Source of the DNA: M3 sp964637445
Lineage (GTDB): Bacteria; Bacteroidota; Bacteroidia; Bacteroidales; Muribaculaceae
Length of the DNA stretch: 28,316 nucleotides
Assembly: GCA_964637445.1 (NCBI GenBank)
Contig: CAZWWS010000032.1
Coordinates: 1-28,316, forward strand
Reading direction: 5' to 3'
A model generated the notes under the pieces. The model saw nothing but the letters and a program-made list of their open reading frames with translations. It had not been told where the DNA came from and searched no databases. Positions 9,116 to 16,970 of this stretch are shown one piece after another (within the stretch, counting starts at the first letter, position 1; every line of letters begins with the position of its first letter). A program made the translations under genes and the position numbers.

Positions 9116-9724
9116 ATGAACCGAAGGATAGCAATATACGATTTTGACGGGACGCTGATAGGGCGTGATACGTTTTTTTACTTTGCCCGATATGCACGAG
9201 GTCGGTGGCGACTTATGGCGGCGCTGATAATCAACTCGCCATATATTGTGGCTCGCAAGTTGAGATTGTATTCCGGTGATAAGGCAAAGGAGCGATTATT
9301 TTCTACATTGTTCAGAGGAATGAGTGAGGAAGAATTTACCGAAAAAGGGGAGCAATTTGCCGATGTAATCGAGCGTCACGCGCGGTTGGAGCTACTACAC
9401 GATAGCGGAGAATATGATACAGTGTATATTGCCACAGGCAGTATCTATCAATGGGTGGCACCATGGGCAAGACGACATGGGATAGAGCGTGTGATAGCTA
9501 CAGAAGTGGAGACAGACAGCTTCGGACGGCTGACCGGACGATTTAAGAGCAAAAATTGCATAGATAAAGAGAAGATAGAGCGATTGAAACAAATCGATGA
9601 GAGTATCTTTGACGGTAATCATATATGCGTCTACAGCGACAACGATGCTCCACTGTTTGAGATAGCGACAGAGGCGCACAAAGTGGAGTGTCGGTGGCTG
9701 ATAATGAAAAGTTTGGTGGATTGA
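9116..9724 (+). CDS. HAD-IB family phosphatase
   Basis: The gene begins 3 nt after the preceding stop and encodes 202 residues. HAD motif I is YDFDGTL (nucleophile Asp9, acid/base Asp11). Motif II is the Thr/Ser of VYIATGS, a lysine of motif III lies in GRFKSKNCIDKEKIERL, and motif IV is YSDNDAPLFEIA. The arrangement, with a helical cap between motifs I and II, fits subfamily IB (phosphoserine-phosphatase-like). Close spacing to the phosphoribosyltransferase-like gene suggests it removes the 5-phosphate from polyprenyl-phosphoryl-5-phosphoribose, giving polyprenyl-phosphoryl-ribose. This assignment rests on context; a general housekeeping phosphatase cannot be excluded. Its 3' end contains the -33 element of the next gene's promoter. 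Confidence 0.85.
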   Translation: MNRRIAIYDFDGTLIGRDTFFYFARYARGRWRLMAALIINSPYIVARKLRLYSGDKAKERLFSTLFRGMSEEEFTEKGEQFADVIERHARLELLHDSGEYDTVYIATGSIYQWVAPWARRHGIERVIATEVETDSFGRLTGRFKSKNCIDKEKIERLKQIDESIFDGNHICVYSDNDAPLFEIATEAHKVECRWLIMKSLVD

Positions 9725-9743
9725 AAGATTGTTTGTAATTTTG
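9712..9743 (+). promoter_or_regulatory. Promoter of the CotH-like gene
   Basis: TTTG at 9712-9715, 20 nt, then TAATTTTG at 9736-9743. The -33 lies inside the last codons of the HAD phosphatase gene. The leader to ATG 9793 is about 45 nt. Confidence 0.82.
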
Positions 9744-9792
9744 CGAGGAATAAGTATTTACACTAAAACAAAACCCATTAATATTAAGACCT

Positions 9793-11628
9793 ATGCGTAA
9801 GATTACTCTGCTGATTGTAACGGTGATGTGTGCGATTACGGCTACAGCACTCGACATCCCCCAAGGGACGTTTTATTTTGACAATTCGCTGACTCAGTAT
9901 GAGTCGGTAAAGTTTGTGTATGGCAACGACAACGAAAGTGTGACGTATGTCAAAGCAATGACATTGGACAAAGATAATCTTTGGAAAATTTCATTTGACA
10001 ATACGACCACTAATATGACTCGCTATATGTTTGCTTATACTTCACTCGAAGAAGGCACGATAAACAAAAGTGTGACAACCGTAAAAGACGAGATAGTGTC
10101 GAACGGCGGATCTCGTACTGCAACAATCACCGACCGCGAAATCCTTGTGGGCGGAGTGTTTGTTCCCTCATCAAACGATCAATGGGCGCAAGGGACGTGG
10201 AAAGTGTTGGGTACTGAGGATTTGGATTACTCGGGAACGCTTCCGGTGATGTTTATCAACACCGAGAATGGGGCTGAAATAGTGTCGAAAGATGACTATA
10301 TCAACGCTACTTACTATCTCGACAATATGGGTATCGACGGGGTTGAGTCGTTTGGCTCGGTGGATGAGCAACTTCCGCTCGAAATACGTGGTCGTGGCAA
10401 TTGGACATGGACGGGCTTCAACAAGAAGCCATATCGCATAAAGCTCGGCTCGAAAGCCAAATTGCTCGGCATGAAAAAGAGCAAGCATTTTGCCTTGATG
10501 GCCGGGGCTGACGATAATTTGGGATTTCTCCGCAATATCGTGGGATATGAATTGAGCCGCAGCATCGGTATGCCGTGGACACCGAGCGCAGAGCCTGTGG
10601 AGGTGGTGCTCAACGGCGAATATATCGGATTGTATTTCTTGACAGAGACTATTCGCGTGGATGAAGACCGCGTGAACATCGTGGAGCAAGCCGACAATGC
10701 CACTGATGCCGAGGAGATTACCGGTGGCTGGCTGATGGAGATAGACAACTACGACACCGACCCGCACGTGACGATACAAGAAGGCAACGGAAAAACTATA
10801 TGGTTCACCTACAAGACTCCGGAAGAGCTGTCGGTGGCACAAGAGACATATTTGATCAATCAATGCAACGCGATGGATGATGCCATCTACGCAGCCGATA
10901 AGTCGTCGACCGCTTGGGAGGAGCTAATCGACATCGACCGCTTGGCTCGATTCTATATCGTGCAAGAGATAATGGACAACACCGAATCGTTTCACGGCAG
11001 TTGCTATCTGAACAAAGAGATAGGCGATGACACGAAATGGATGTTTGGTCCGGTGTGGGATTTCGGCTGCACATTCTTCAGTGGATATCAGAAATTTATA
11101 TATATCGAATCGCCATACGGGCAGACATGGATAGGCGAGATAGCCAAGTTCCCTCGCTTCCAAGAGAAGGTGAAAGAGGTGTGGAAATGGTGGAAAGGCA
11201 ATCAATATGAAAGTCTTGATGACTTTATCGATGAATTTGCCTCGGAGATAGAGGTTGCCGCCAAATACAACTATAGCCGCTGGCCGGAGTATGGCAACTA
11301 CAGCATGACGGACAAGAAAAACGAATTCAACTCCAAACTCACGGCTCGTATCGATTGGCTCGTAGAGCAATGGGGCGAAGGCGTTGCAGCCATCGATGAA
11401 ATTGAGGCCGACACAGACGGCGTCACAGTCAATGCTACTGCTACGGGGGTCAGCGTTGCTGCAGAGAGTGACATCGCACAGATCAGATTGTATGACCTCA
11501 CCGGTAAGATGGTGGCAGAAAGCTGTCCCGAAGCCACAACCGGCACAATCGACTGCGCAAAAGGAGTATATATCGTGGAAGTGGCAACGGCATCGGCTGT
11601 CAGCCACAGCAAAGTAGCGGTTAGATAA
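9793..11628 (+). CDS. Secreted CotH-kinase-domain protein with Por-type C-terminal tail
   Basis: The 611-residue product starts with a clear signal peptide (MRKITLLIVTVMCAITATA, cleavage near residue 19). Residues ~22-150 form a beta-rich domain resembling carbohydrate-binding or starch-binding modules (IPQGTFYFDNSL). A CotH domain covers about 165-500, with the family signatures LEIRGRGNWTW, KPYRIKL, LTETIRVDEDRVNI, GGWLMEIDNYD and GPVWDFG. CotH proteins include atypical protein kinases of spore coats; the bacterial secreted versions are mostly uncharacterised. The usual WDFD is WDFG here, so a metal-binding Asp may be absent and activity is uncertain. The last ~70 residues (IRLYDLTGKMVAES through GVYIVEVATAS to SKVAVR) look like a type IX secretion or Por sorting domain, suggesting export to the cell surface if such machinery is present. 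Confidence 0.87.
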   Translation: MRKITLLIVTVMCAITATALDIPQGTFYFDNSLTQYESVKFVYGNDNESVTYVKAMTLDKDNLWKISFDNTTTNMTRYMFAYTSLEEGTINKSVTTVKDEIVSNGGSRTATITDREILVGGVFVPSSNDQWAQGTWKVLGTEDLDYSGTLPVMFINTENGAEIVSKDDYINATYYLDNMGIDGVESFGSVDEQLPLEIRGRGNWTWTGFNKKPYRIKLGSKAKLLGMKKSKHFALMAGADDNLGFLRNIVGYELSRSIGMPWTPSAEPVEVVLNGEYIGLYFLTETIRVDEDRVNIVEQADNATDAEEITGGWLMEIDNYDTDPHVTIQEGNGKTIWFTYKTPEELSVAQETYLINQCNAMDDAIYAADKSSTAWEELIDIDRLARFYIVQEIMDNTESFHGSCYLNKEIGDDTKWMFGPVWDFGCTFFSGYQKFIYIESPYGQTWIGEIAKFPRFQEKVKEVWKWWKGNQYESLDDFIDEFASEIEVAAKYNYSRWPEYGNYSMTDKKNEFNSKLTARIDWLVEQWGEGVAAIDEIEADTDGVTVNATATGVSVAAESDIAQIRLYDLTGKMVAESCPEATTGTIDCAKGVYIVEVATASAVSHSKVAVR

Positions 11629-11651
11629 AATTCAGGGCACTCAAATGTGCA

Positions 11652-11688
11652 AAGCGGGAGTCGGATTTTGTCGGCTCTCGCTTTTTTT
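11652..11688 (+). terminator. Terminator of the CotH-like gene
   Basis: A stem of about 12-13 bp with three G-T pairs (left arm 11652-11664, right arm 11671-11683) is followed by a run of T to 11688. It ends directly against the next promoter, whose -33 TTTG falls in the hairpin loop. Confidence 0.85.
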
Positions 11689-11697
11689 GTAATTTTG
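11667..11697 (+). promoter_or_regulatory. Promoter of the yhhQ/radical SAM operon, overlapping a terminator
   Basis: TTTG at 11667-11670, 19 nt, TAATTTTG at 11690-11697. The -33 is in the loop of the preceding terminator, so termination and initiation signals are physically merged. Confidence 0.8.
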
Positions 11698-11729
11698 CAG
11701 TCGAGAACAACGTTTTAAACACATACATT

Positions 11730-12395
11730 ATGGATAAGGTATCGGAAAACCCTTTCAAAAACCGAGCGAGCGACCCTAAGTCGCTCATGATAGTCACGGC
11801 ACTATTTGTGACGCTCTATTTGGTTTCCAACATTATGGCGGTAAAAGTGATCAGCTTTTTCGGGTTGGTTTACTTTGATGCCGGGACAATCACATTTCCA
11901 TTTGCATATATGCTTGGCGATGTACTCACCGAGATATGGGGGTACAGAATGGCTCGACGTGTGATATGGATCACGTTTGTGTGCAACATCGTGCTGGTGG
12001 TGTGTACGCAAATCGGCGTGTGGATGCCATCGCCGGATTATTTGGCAGAAACGGCGGGAGCATACAATCATGTGTTTACCTATGTGCCACGCATCGTGCT
12101 TGGCTCGTTGACCGGTTTCTTGCTTGGCGAGTTGTCGAACGCATGGGTGATGGAGCGCATAAAGATCAAGATGCGCGGCCGGCGGCTGTGGGTGCGCACG
12201 ATAGGCAGCTCGGCGGTGGGCTATGTGTTTGACACCCTACCCTTTGTGCTGATAGCATTTGCGGGGACGGTGTCGACTCACGACTTATTGATGATGTTGG
12301 CGTTTCAGTATGTGTCGAAACTCACAATAGAGGCAACGATGGGTACGCCGATGGCCTACGCCGTGATCGCGTGGCTTAAGCGTAATAAGTTCTGA
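11730..12395 (+). CDS. yhhQ: Queuosine-precursor transporter (YhhQ/VUT family)
   Basis: The 221-residue product starts at ATG 11730, about 26 nt downstream of the predicted transcript start. It has about six membrane helices and the YhhQ family pattern: LVSNIMAVKVISFFGLVYFDAGTITFPFAYMLGDVLTEIWGYRMARRVIW, followed later by GSLTGFLLGELSNAWVMERIKI and GSSAVGYVFDTLPFVLIAF. YhhQ proteins import queuosine precursors (preQ0, preQ1 or, in some clades, queuine). Its stop overlaps the next start by one base (TGATG), so the transporter and the radical-SAM-like protein are made together, which points to uptake followed by chemical conversion of a queuosine-type base. Which base is carried cannot be told from sequence. 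Confidence 0.9.
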   Translation: MDKVSENPFKNRASDPKSLMIVTALFVTLYLVSNIMAVKVISFFGLVYFDAGTITFPFAYMLGDVLTEIWGYRMARRVIWITFVCNIVLVVCTQIGVWMPSPDYLAETAGAYNHVFTYVPRIVLGSLTGFLLGELSNAWVMERIKIKMRGRRLWVRTIGSSAVGYVFDTLPFVLIAFAGTVSTHDLLMMLAFQYVSKLTIEATMGTPMAYAVIAWLKRNKF

Positions 12396-13087
12396 TGTCA
12401 AAGATGGAGAGATATTCGCTGATAACGGCTAAGATGGCGAGAGAGTTTGTGCTGCTGCAAGGGAGCGGATGTCGCTGGCGACGCTGCACATTCTGCGACT
12501 ATCACACCGACACAAGCGAGGCGGCAGCTGAGATAAATCGCGAAGCGCTGATGCACGTGACCGGGGAAACGGGTGTGCTCGACGTGATAAACTCCGGCTC
12601 AGCCATCGAGCTTGACGAGGATACATTGGCTCTGATAGGCCGAATCATTGAGGAGAAGCATATCCACACGCTGTGGGTGGAAATGCACTGGATGTATCGG
12701 CATCAGTTGGCGAAGTTTGCATCGCGATTTCCGACGGCAAAGGTGAAATTTCGTTGCGGCATTGAGACATTCGACCCGCAACAGCGCCAGAGATGGAATA
12801 AGGGCGTAGGAGCCGATGTGACCGCCGAGGAAGTGGCGAGATACTTTCAAGGAGTGTGTCTGCTCTGCTGCGTGGAAGGACAAAGCAAGGAGTCGATCAG
12901 AGAGGATATCCGTCTTGCAGAGAAACACTTTGAATATTTCAGCGTCAACCTGTTTTGCAACAATACGACCAAGGAAAGGCGCGATGAGAAACTCGCCGAA
13001 TGGTTTGAAAAGGAAATCTATCCGACGATAAAAGATGCACCACAAATAGAGGTGCTATTGAACAACACTGATTTAGGTGTAGGTTAG
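12395..13087 (+). CDS. Radical-SAM-like protein, candidate queuine-salvage enzyme
   Basis: The 230-residue protein starts at ATG 12395, sharing one base with the stop of yhhQ. Near the N-terminus is a cysteine cluster with Cys26, Cys31 and Cys34 (GCRWRRCTFCDY), i.e. CX4CX2C instead of the usual CX3CX2C, in the position where radical SAM enzymes hold their 4Fe-4S cluster. Downstream strands (GVLDVINSGSAIELDEDTL, HTLWVEMHW, VKFRCGIETFD) fit a partial TIM-barrel, with GIETFD like the conserved GIES/GxETxD strand of radical SAM proteins. Coupling to a queuosine-precursor transporter makes a role such as queuine lyase (QueL, which turns queuine into preQ1 in Clostridioides difficile) attractive. 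That is context-based; I cannot confirm homology to QueL itself. Confidence 0.75.
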   Translation: MSKMERYSLITAKMAREFVLLQGSGCRWRRCTFCDYHTDTSEAAAEINREALMHVTGETGVLDVINSGSAIELDEDTLALIGRIIEEKHIHTLWVEMHWMYRHQLAKFASRFPTAKVKFRCGIETFDPQQRQRWNKGVGADVTAEEVARYFQGVCLLCCVEGQSKESIREDIRLAEKHFEYFSVNLFCNNTTKERRDEKLAEWFEKEIYPTIKDAPQIEVLLNNTDLGVG

Positions 13088-13102
13088 ACGGATAAAAATT
13101 CG

Positions 13103-13110
13103 TAACTTTG
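13103..13110 (+). promoter_or_regulatory. Likely -7 element of ychF
   Basis: TAACTTTG at 13103-13110 is a perfect -7 consensus 52 nt before the ychF ATG. No good -33 is found at 19-21 nt, so the promoter is assigned from the -7 alone. Confidence 0.6.
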
Positions 13111-13162
13111 CAACTTGAAATAAATATAAATAACTTCCAAGAAATAAAAAAAGGAACATTAT

Positions 13163-14266
13163 ATGGCACTTCAATGTGGTATCGTAGGACTTCCCAACGT
13201 AGGTAAGTCAACACTTTTCAACTGTCTGTCGAACGCAAAGGCACAATCGGCCAATTTCCCATTTTGCACTATTGAGCCAAACGTGGGTGTGATCACCGTA
13301 CCTGATGATCGTCTCAATAAGCTTGTGGATATGTGCAATCCGCGGAGCGTGGTACCGGCGACGGTAGAGATTGTAGACATCGCCGGCTTGGTGAAAGGAG
13401 CGTCGAAAGGGGAAGGTCTCGGCAACAAGTTTCTTGCCAACATCCGCGAGACAGATGCGATACTCCATGTGTTGCGTTGCTTCGACGACGACAATATCAC
13501 TCACGTAGACGGCACGGTAGACCCCGTTCGCGACAAAGAAATCATAGACTTCGAGCTACAGCTCAAGGACTTGGAAACCGTAGAGAGCCGCATAGCTAAG
13601 ACGCAGAAGCAAGCCCAAACGGGAGGCGACAAGGTGGCAAAAATGCAATATGAGGTGCTCCGTCAATACAAAGATGCACTTGACCAAGGACTGCCGGCTC
13701 GCTCGGTGAAGTTTGAGACCGTAGATGAGCAGAAATTTGCTCGCGACTTGTTTTTGCTGACGAACAAGCCGGTGATGTATGTGTGTAATGTGGACGACGC
13801 ATCGGCCGTAAGCGGCAACAAATATGTAGAGGCAGTGCGCGAAGCCGTAAAAAATGAAGATGCTCAGATACTCATCGTAGCGGCACAAACGGAGAGCGAA
13901 ATCGCCGAACTCGATACCTACGAAGAACGTCAAGAATTTTTGAACGAAATCGGGCTTGAGGAGTCGGGAGTGTCGCGCTTGATTCGTGCGGCCTACGCAT
14001 TGCTCAATCTCCAGACCTACTTCACCGCCGGCGAGGACGAAGTGCGCGCATGGACCTTCCTCCGCGGGTCGAAAGCTCCACAATGTGCCGGAATCATTCA
14101 CACCGACTTCGAGAAAGGATTTATCCGCGCCGAGGTAATCAAATATGACGACTTCGTGACGCTCGGCAGCGAAACAGCCGTGAAAGAAGCCGGAAAAATG
14201 AGCGTAGAAGGCAAAGAATACGTAGTGCAAGATGGCGACATCATGCACTTCCGCTTCAATGTGTAA
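13163..14266 (+). CDS. ychF: Ribosome-binding ATPase YchF (OLA1 family)
   Basis: The 367-residue product has the normal length for the family. The P-loop GLPNVGKST lies at about residues 9-17, followed by switch II (VEIVDIAGLVKGASKGEGLGNKFL). In place of the guanine-specific NKxD there is CNVDD, as expected for members that prefer ATP over GTP. The central coiled-coil insert covers about 120-200, and the C-terminal TGS domain (LINLQTYFTAGEDEVRAW as LLNLQTYFTAGE, DFEKGFIRAEVIKYDDF, VQDGDIMHFRFNV) is complete. YchF binds ribosomes and influences the response to oxidative stress. It stands alone between two promoters and is not obviously linked to its neighbours. Confidence 0.96.
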   Translation: MALQCGIVGLPNVGKSTLFNCLSNAKAQSANFPFCTIEPNVGVITVPDDRLNKLVDMCNPRSVVPATVEIVDIAGLVKGASKGEGLGNKFLANIRETDAILHVLRCFDDDNITHVDGTVDPVRDKEIIDFELQLKDLETVESRIAKTQKQAQTGGDKVAKMQYEVLRQYKDALDQGLPARSVKFETVDEQKFARDLFLLTNKPVMYVCNVDDASAVSGNKYVEAVREAVKNEDAQILIVAAQTESEIAELDTYEERQEFLNEIGLEESGVSRLIRAAYALLNLQTYFTAGEDEVRAWTFLRGSKAPQCAGIIHTDFEKGFIRAEVIKYDDFVTLGSETAVKEAGKMSVEGKEYVVQDGDIMHFRFNV

Positions 14267-14292
14267 AGGTCGCAGCCCTGAAATTATCTTTT

Positions 14293-14331
14293 TGCAAGAA
14301 AAGAGAGATAAAAAATAGCATTTTTCTTGCA
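14293..14331 (+). promoter_or_regulatory. Inverted repeat overlapping the guaA -33 element
   Basis: Ten-base arms TGCAAGAAAA (14293-14302) and TTTTCTTGCA (14322-14331) are perfect inverted repeats with a 19-nt AT-rich spacer. The right arm covers the TTG of the guaA promoter. It could be an operator, or a weak ychF terminator without a proper T tract. Confidence 0.5.
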
Positions 14332-14357
14332 TATACTGCATTATGATTGTAACTTTG
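14327..14357 (+). promoter_or_regulatory. Promoter of guaA
   Basis: TTG at 14327-14329, 20 nt, TAACTTTG at 14350-14357. The leader to the guaA ATG at 14390 is about 27 nt. Confidence 0.8.
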
Positions 14358-14389
14358 CAGAAAAATAACAGATAACATTACAATCACCA

Positions 14390-15913
14390 ATGCAAGAGAA
14401 GATAATAATCCTCGACTTTGGTTCGCAAACGACGCAACTCATCGGCCGACGTGTGAGAGAGTTGAACATGTATTGCGAAATCGTCCCCTACAACAAATTT
14501 CCCCATGACGATGAATCGGTGATAGGAGTGATTCTTTCGGGAAGTCCATTCTCGGTCTACGATGAAAATGCGTTTAAGGTAGACTTGAGCGAGATCCGCG
14601 GAAAATATCCTATACTCGGCATCTGCTACGGTGCGCAATTCATGTCGTATACGAACGGCGGACGCGTAGAGCCGGCCGGCACACGCGAGTATGGTCGCGC
14701 TCATTTGGCATGGTTTGAGGCGGGAAATCCGCTATTGAAAGGCATCAGAGCGAACTCACAAGTGTGGATGAGCCATGGCGATACCATCACGGCAATACCC
14801 GACAACTTCAAGATCATAGCATCGACCGACAAGGTGGCTGTTGCAGCCTATCAGGCCGAAGGGGAGCGATTGTGGGGCGTACAGTTCCATCCGGAGGTGT
14901 TCCACAGCGAGGATGGCACTCAGTTGCTTCGCAACTTCGTGGTCGACATCTGCGGCGGAAAACAGGATTGGAGCGCAGCCTCGTTTATCGAATCGACCGT
15001 AGCAGAGCTTAAGGCGCAACTCGGCAATGACAAAGTGGTGCTGGGACTATCGGGCGGCGTGGACTCGTCGGTGGCCGCCGTGCTGCTCAACAAAGCTATC
15101 GGCAAGAACCTGACTTGCATATTCGTAGACCATGGAATGCTCCGAAAGAATGAGTTTAGCAATGTGATGCACGACTATGAATGTCTGGGGCTAAACGTAA
15201 TCGGCGTAGATGCGAGCCGGAAATTTTTCGACGAACTTGCCGGAGTGACCGAGCCGGAACGCAAGCGCAAGATAATCGGCAAAGGATTTATCGATGTGTT
15301 TGACGAAGAAGCCCACAAGATAAAAGATGTGAAATGGCTCGCCCAAGGCACGATATACCCCGACTGCATCGAGTCGCTATCGATCACCGGCACTACGATC
15401 AAAAGTCATCACAACGTGGGCGGACTCCCGGAGAAGATGAATCTCCGCTTGTGTGAGCCGCTGCGCTTGCTTTTTAAGGACGAAGTGCGCGCCGTAGGAC
15501 GAGAGCTTGGGATGCCCGAACATTTGATAAAGCGTCATCCGTTTCCGGGACCAGGGCTCGCCGTGCGCATACTCGGCGACATCACTCCGGAGAAAGTGCG
15601 CATACTTCAAGATGCCGACGATATTTTCATACAAGGGCTACGCGATTGGGGGCTTTATGACCAAGTGTGGCAAGCGGGCGTGATATTGCTTCCGATACAA
15701 AGTGTGGGAGTGATGGGCGATGAGCGCACTTACGAACAGGCTGTGGCGCTTCGCGCAGTGACCTCAACCGACGCTATGACCGCCGATTGGGCTCACCTAC
15801 CCTACGAGTTTATGGCTAAAGTGTCGAACGACATCATCAACAAGGTGAAAGGCGTGAATCGCGTGTGCTACGACATATCATCAAAGCCACCGGCCACAAT
15901 CGAATGGGAGTGA
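14390..15913 (+). CDS. guaA: GMP synthase (glutamine-hydrolysing), complete form
   Basis: The 507-residue enzyme converts XMP, ATP and glutamine to GMP. The class I glutaminase domain (about 1-195) is intact: IIILDFGSQTTQLI at the start, nucleophile Cys79 in GICYGAQ, and His167/Glu169 in FHPEV. The ATP pyrophosphatase domain follows with its PP-loop SGGVDSS at 221-227. The C-terminal dimerisation domain ends in the characteristic KPPATIEWE, with PFPGPGLAVR in between. Length and motifs are normal for GuaA. It has its own promoter with an inverted repeat at the -33. A second, glutaminase-defective GMP synthase lies 1.27 kb downstream, with only the oppositely oriented fic gene between them. 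Confidence 0.96.
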   Translation: MQEKIIILDFGSQTTQLIGRRVRELNMYCEIVPYNKFPHDDESVIGVILSGSPFSVYDENAFKVDLSEIRGKYPILGICYGAQFMSYTNGGRVEPAGTREYGRAHLAWFEAGNPLLKGIRANSQVWMSHGDTITAIPDNFKIIASTDKVAVAAYQAEGERLWGVQFHPEVFHSEDGTQLLRNFVVDICGGKQDWSAASFIESTVAELKAQLGNDKVVLGLSGGVDSSVAAVLLNKAIGKNLTCIFVDHGMLRKNEFSNVMHDYECLGLNVIGVDASRKFFDELAGVTEPERKRKIIGKGFIDVFDEEAHKIKDVKWLAQGTIYPDCIESLSITGTTIKSHHNVGGLPEKMNLRLCEPLRLLFKDEVRAVGRELGMPEHLIKRHPFPGPGLAVRILGDITPEKVRILQDADDIFIQGLRDWGLYDQVWQAGVILLPIQSVGVMGDERTYEQAVALRAVTSTDAMTADWAHLPYEFMAKVSNDIINKVKGVNRVCYDISSKPPATIEWE

Positions 15914-15925
15914 AAACGGAATAAG

Positions 15926-15959
15926 ATAGGGCCGGATGCAATGCGTGAAGCCCTATTTT
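15926..15959. terminator. Probable shared terminator of convergent guaA and fic
   Basis: A 7-bp stem (ATAGGGC 15926-15932, GCCCTAT 15950-15956) with a 17-nt loop is followed by TTTT. The right arm covers the fic stop codon (15953-15955). It serves guaA best; in the fic direction the T tract is poor. Confidence 0.55.
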
Positions 15960-16960
15960 ACTTTCCAGTGGCCGCCTTTGGCAGGGCCGATGCGCTCGAT
16001 GATGCCATCGGCTTTGAGTTTGGCGAGATGCTTTTCTACGGCTTTGGCAGATATGCCAATTTTTTCGGCAAGTGTTGCAGCGCTCAACTTGCCATCTTCA
16101 GAAAGCATTGCAACGATTTTCTCCCTACTTTTTGTGATTTTCTCCCTACCTTTTTGAGTTTCCTCCCTACTGTCACCCTCACCGATTGACTCCATATAGG
16201 AAGAAATCTCATTTTTCAGATTTCGCTCCATCATAGAGGACATAAACTCCCTGAAGATATCAAGATCATCGTCCTGGCGAGTTGCGACCAATGCTTTAAT
16301 GTAATCTTCCTTATCTTCTTTGAGAATCTTAGTGGGGATTAGCCCAAACTCAAACTGCAACATATTCATTACCAAGCGAGCCATACGACCATTGCCATCA
16401 GCCCACGGATGGATTGTAACAAGATTATAGTGAGCATCGAAAGTAATCAGATATCGTTCATCGACAGATAGTTCCGTTGCTTTTGCTCGTTCGATATTCA
16501 GCCGTTTACAGAACTCATCCAACTTCGCAGGCACTTTGCTATAATTCATATAGGAGCGACCGCCAACACCGGCAGTGACATTAAGCAGACGCAACTCACC
16601 ACGAGCCGACGAAAAGTCGCCAAGAACGGTTTTATACTCCTTACCGGTATTCTTCATCACAAGAGCCGAGAGCGAAATGAGCATTTCGATTGTAATTGGT
16701 TTATGTTGCATCGCAAGTTCAATAGCCTTTTCGTAAGCAACCTTCAAATCAAGATTCATACTCTGCTCCTCCAAGCTCTTACCTTTGAGACTCACACCAT
16801 GGTCGAACATTATTTGATTTTCCAGTTCGGTGATTGTAGACCCCTCAATAGCAGTGGAATGGGTAATCAACGAGTAGAGATAGAATTTGTCGTAGTCTAT
16901 CTGGCTGTCAATACCCAATTCACGATATCTATTTAGAAGTTGCTCTAATTTGTCTGCCAT
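15953..16960 (-). CDS. Fic-domain protein with N-terminal inhibitory helix and C-terminal winged helix
   Basis: The 335-residue product carries the full Fic catalytic motif HPWADGNGR at 184-192, which normally transfers AMP from ATP to a target hydroxyl. An inhibitory (S/T)xxxEG motif occurs near the N-terminus (Ser35 to Gly40, HSTAIEG), making this a class II, self-inhibited Fic protein. The C-terminus (about 281-335, KLSAATLAEKIGISAKAVEK) is a winged helix, as in Fic proteins that also act as DNA-binding regulators. Just before it, residues 264-284 are three seven-residue repeats (SREETQK, GREKITK, SREKIVA) encoded by 21-bp tandem repeats. The same DNA word recurs around its promoter, so auto-regulation is likely. 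It sits between two GMP synthase genes on the opposite strand. Confidence 0.92.
   Translation of the reverse strand: MADKLEQLLNRYRELGIDSQIDYDKFYLYSLITHSTAIEGSTITELENQIMFDHGVSLKGKSLEEQSMNLDLKVAYEKAIELAMQHKPITIEMLISLSALVMKNTGKEYKTVLGDFSSARGELRLLNVTAGVGGRSYMNYSKVPAKLDEFCKRLNIERAKATELSVDERYLITFDAHYNLVTIHPWADGNGRMARLVMNMLQFEFGLIPTKILKEDKEDYIKALVATRQDDDLDIFREFMSSMMERNLKNEISSYMESIGEGDSREETQKGREKITKSREKIVAMLSEDGKLSAATLAEKIGISAKAVEKHLAKLKADGIIERIGPAKGGHWKVK
16117..16170 (-). repeat. Three 21-bp tandem repeats inside the fic coding sequence
   Basis: On the plus strand copies begin at 16117, 16138 and 16159 with an exact 21-bp period; the core is TTTTCTCCCTACTTTTTG, the third copy being degenerate. They encode the SREETQK/GREKITK/SREKIVA linker ahead of the winged helix. 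Confidence 0.85.
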
Positions 16961-16970
16961 AATTCTTTTG

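Noticed and set aside
10171..10863. Long minus-strand open frames opposite the CotH-like gene
   Set aside because: They are shadows of a well supported coding frame, lacking promoter and recognisable domains.
16117..16170. CRISPR array or satellite
   Set aside because: The period is 21 bp with no spacers, and the repeats are in frame within the fic linker.
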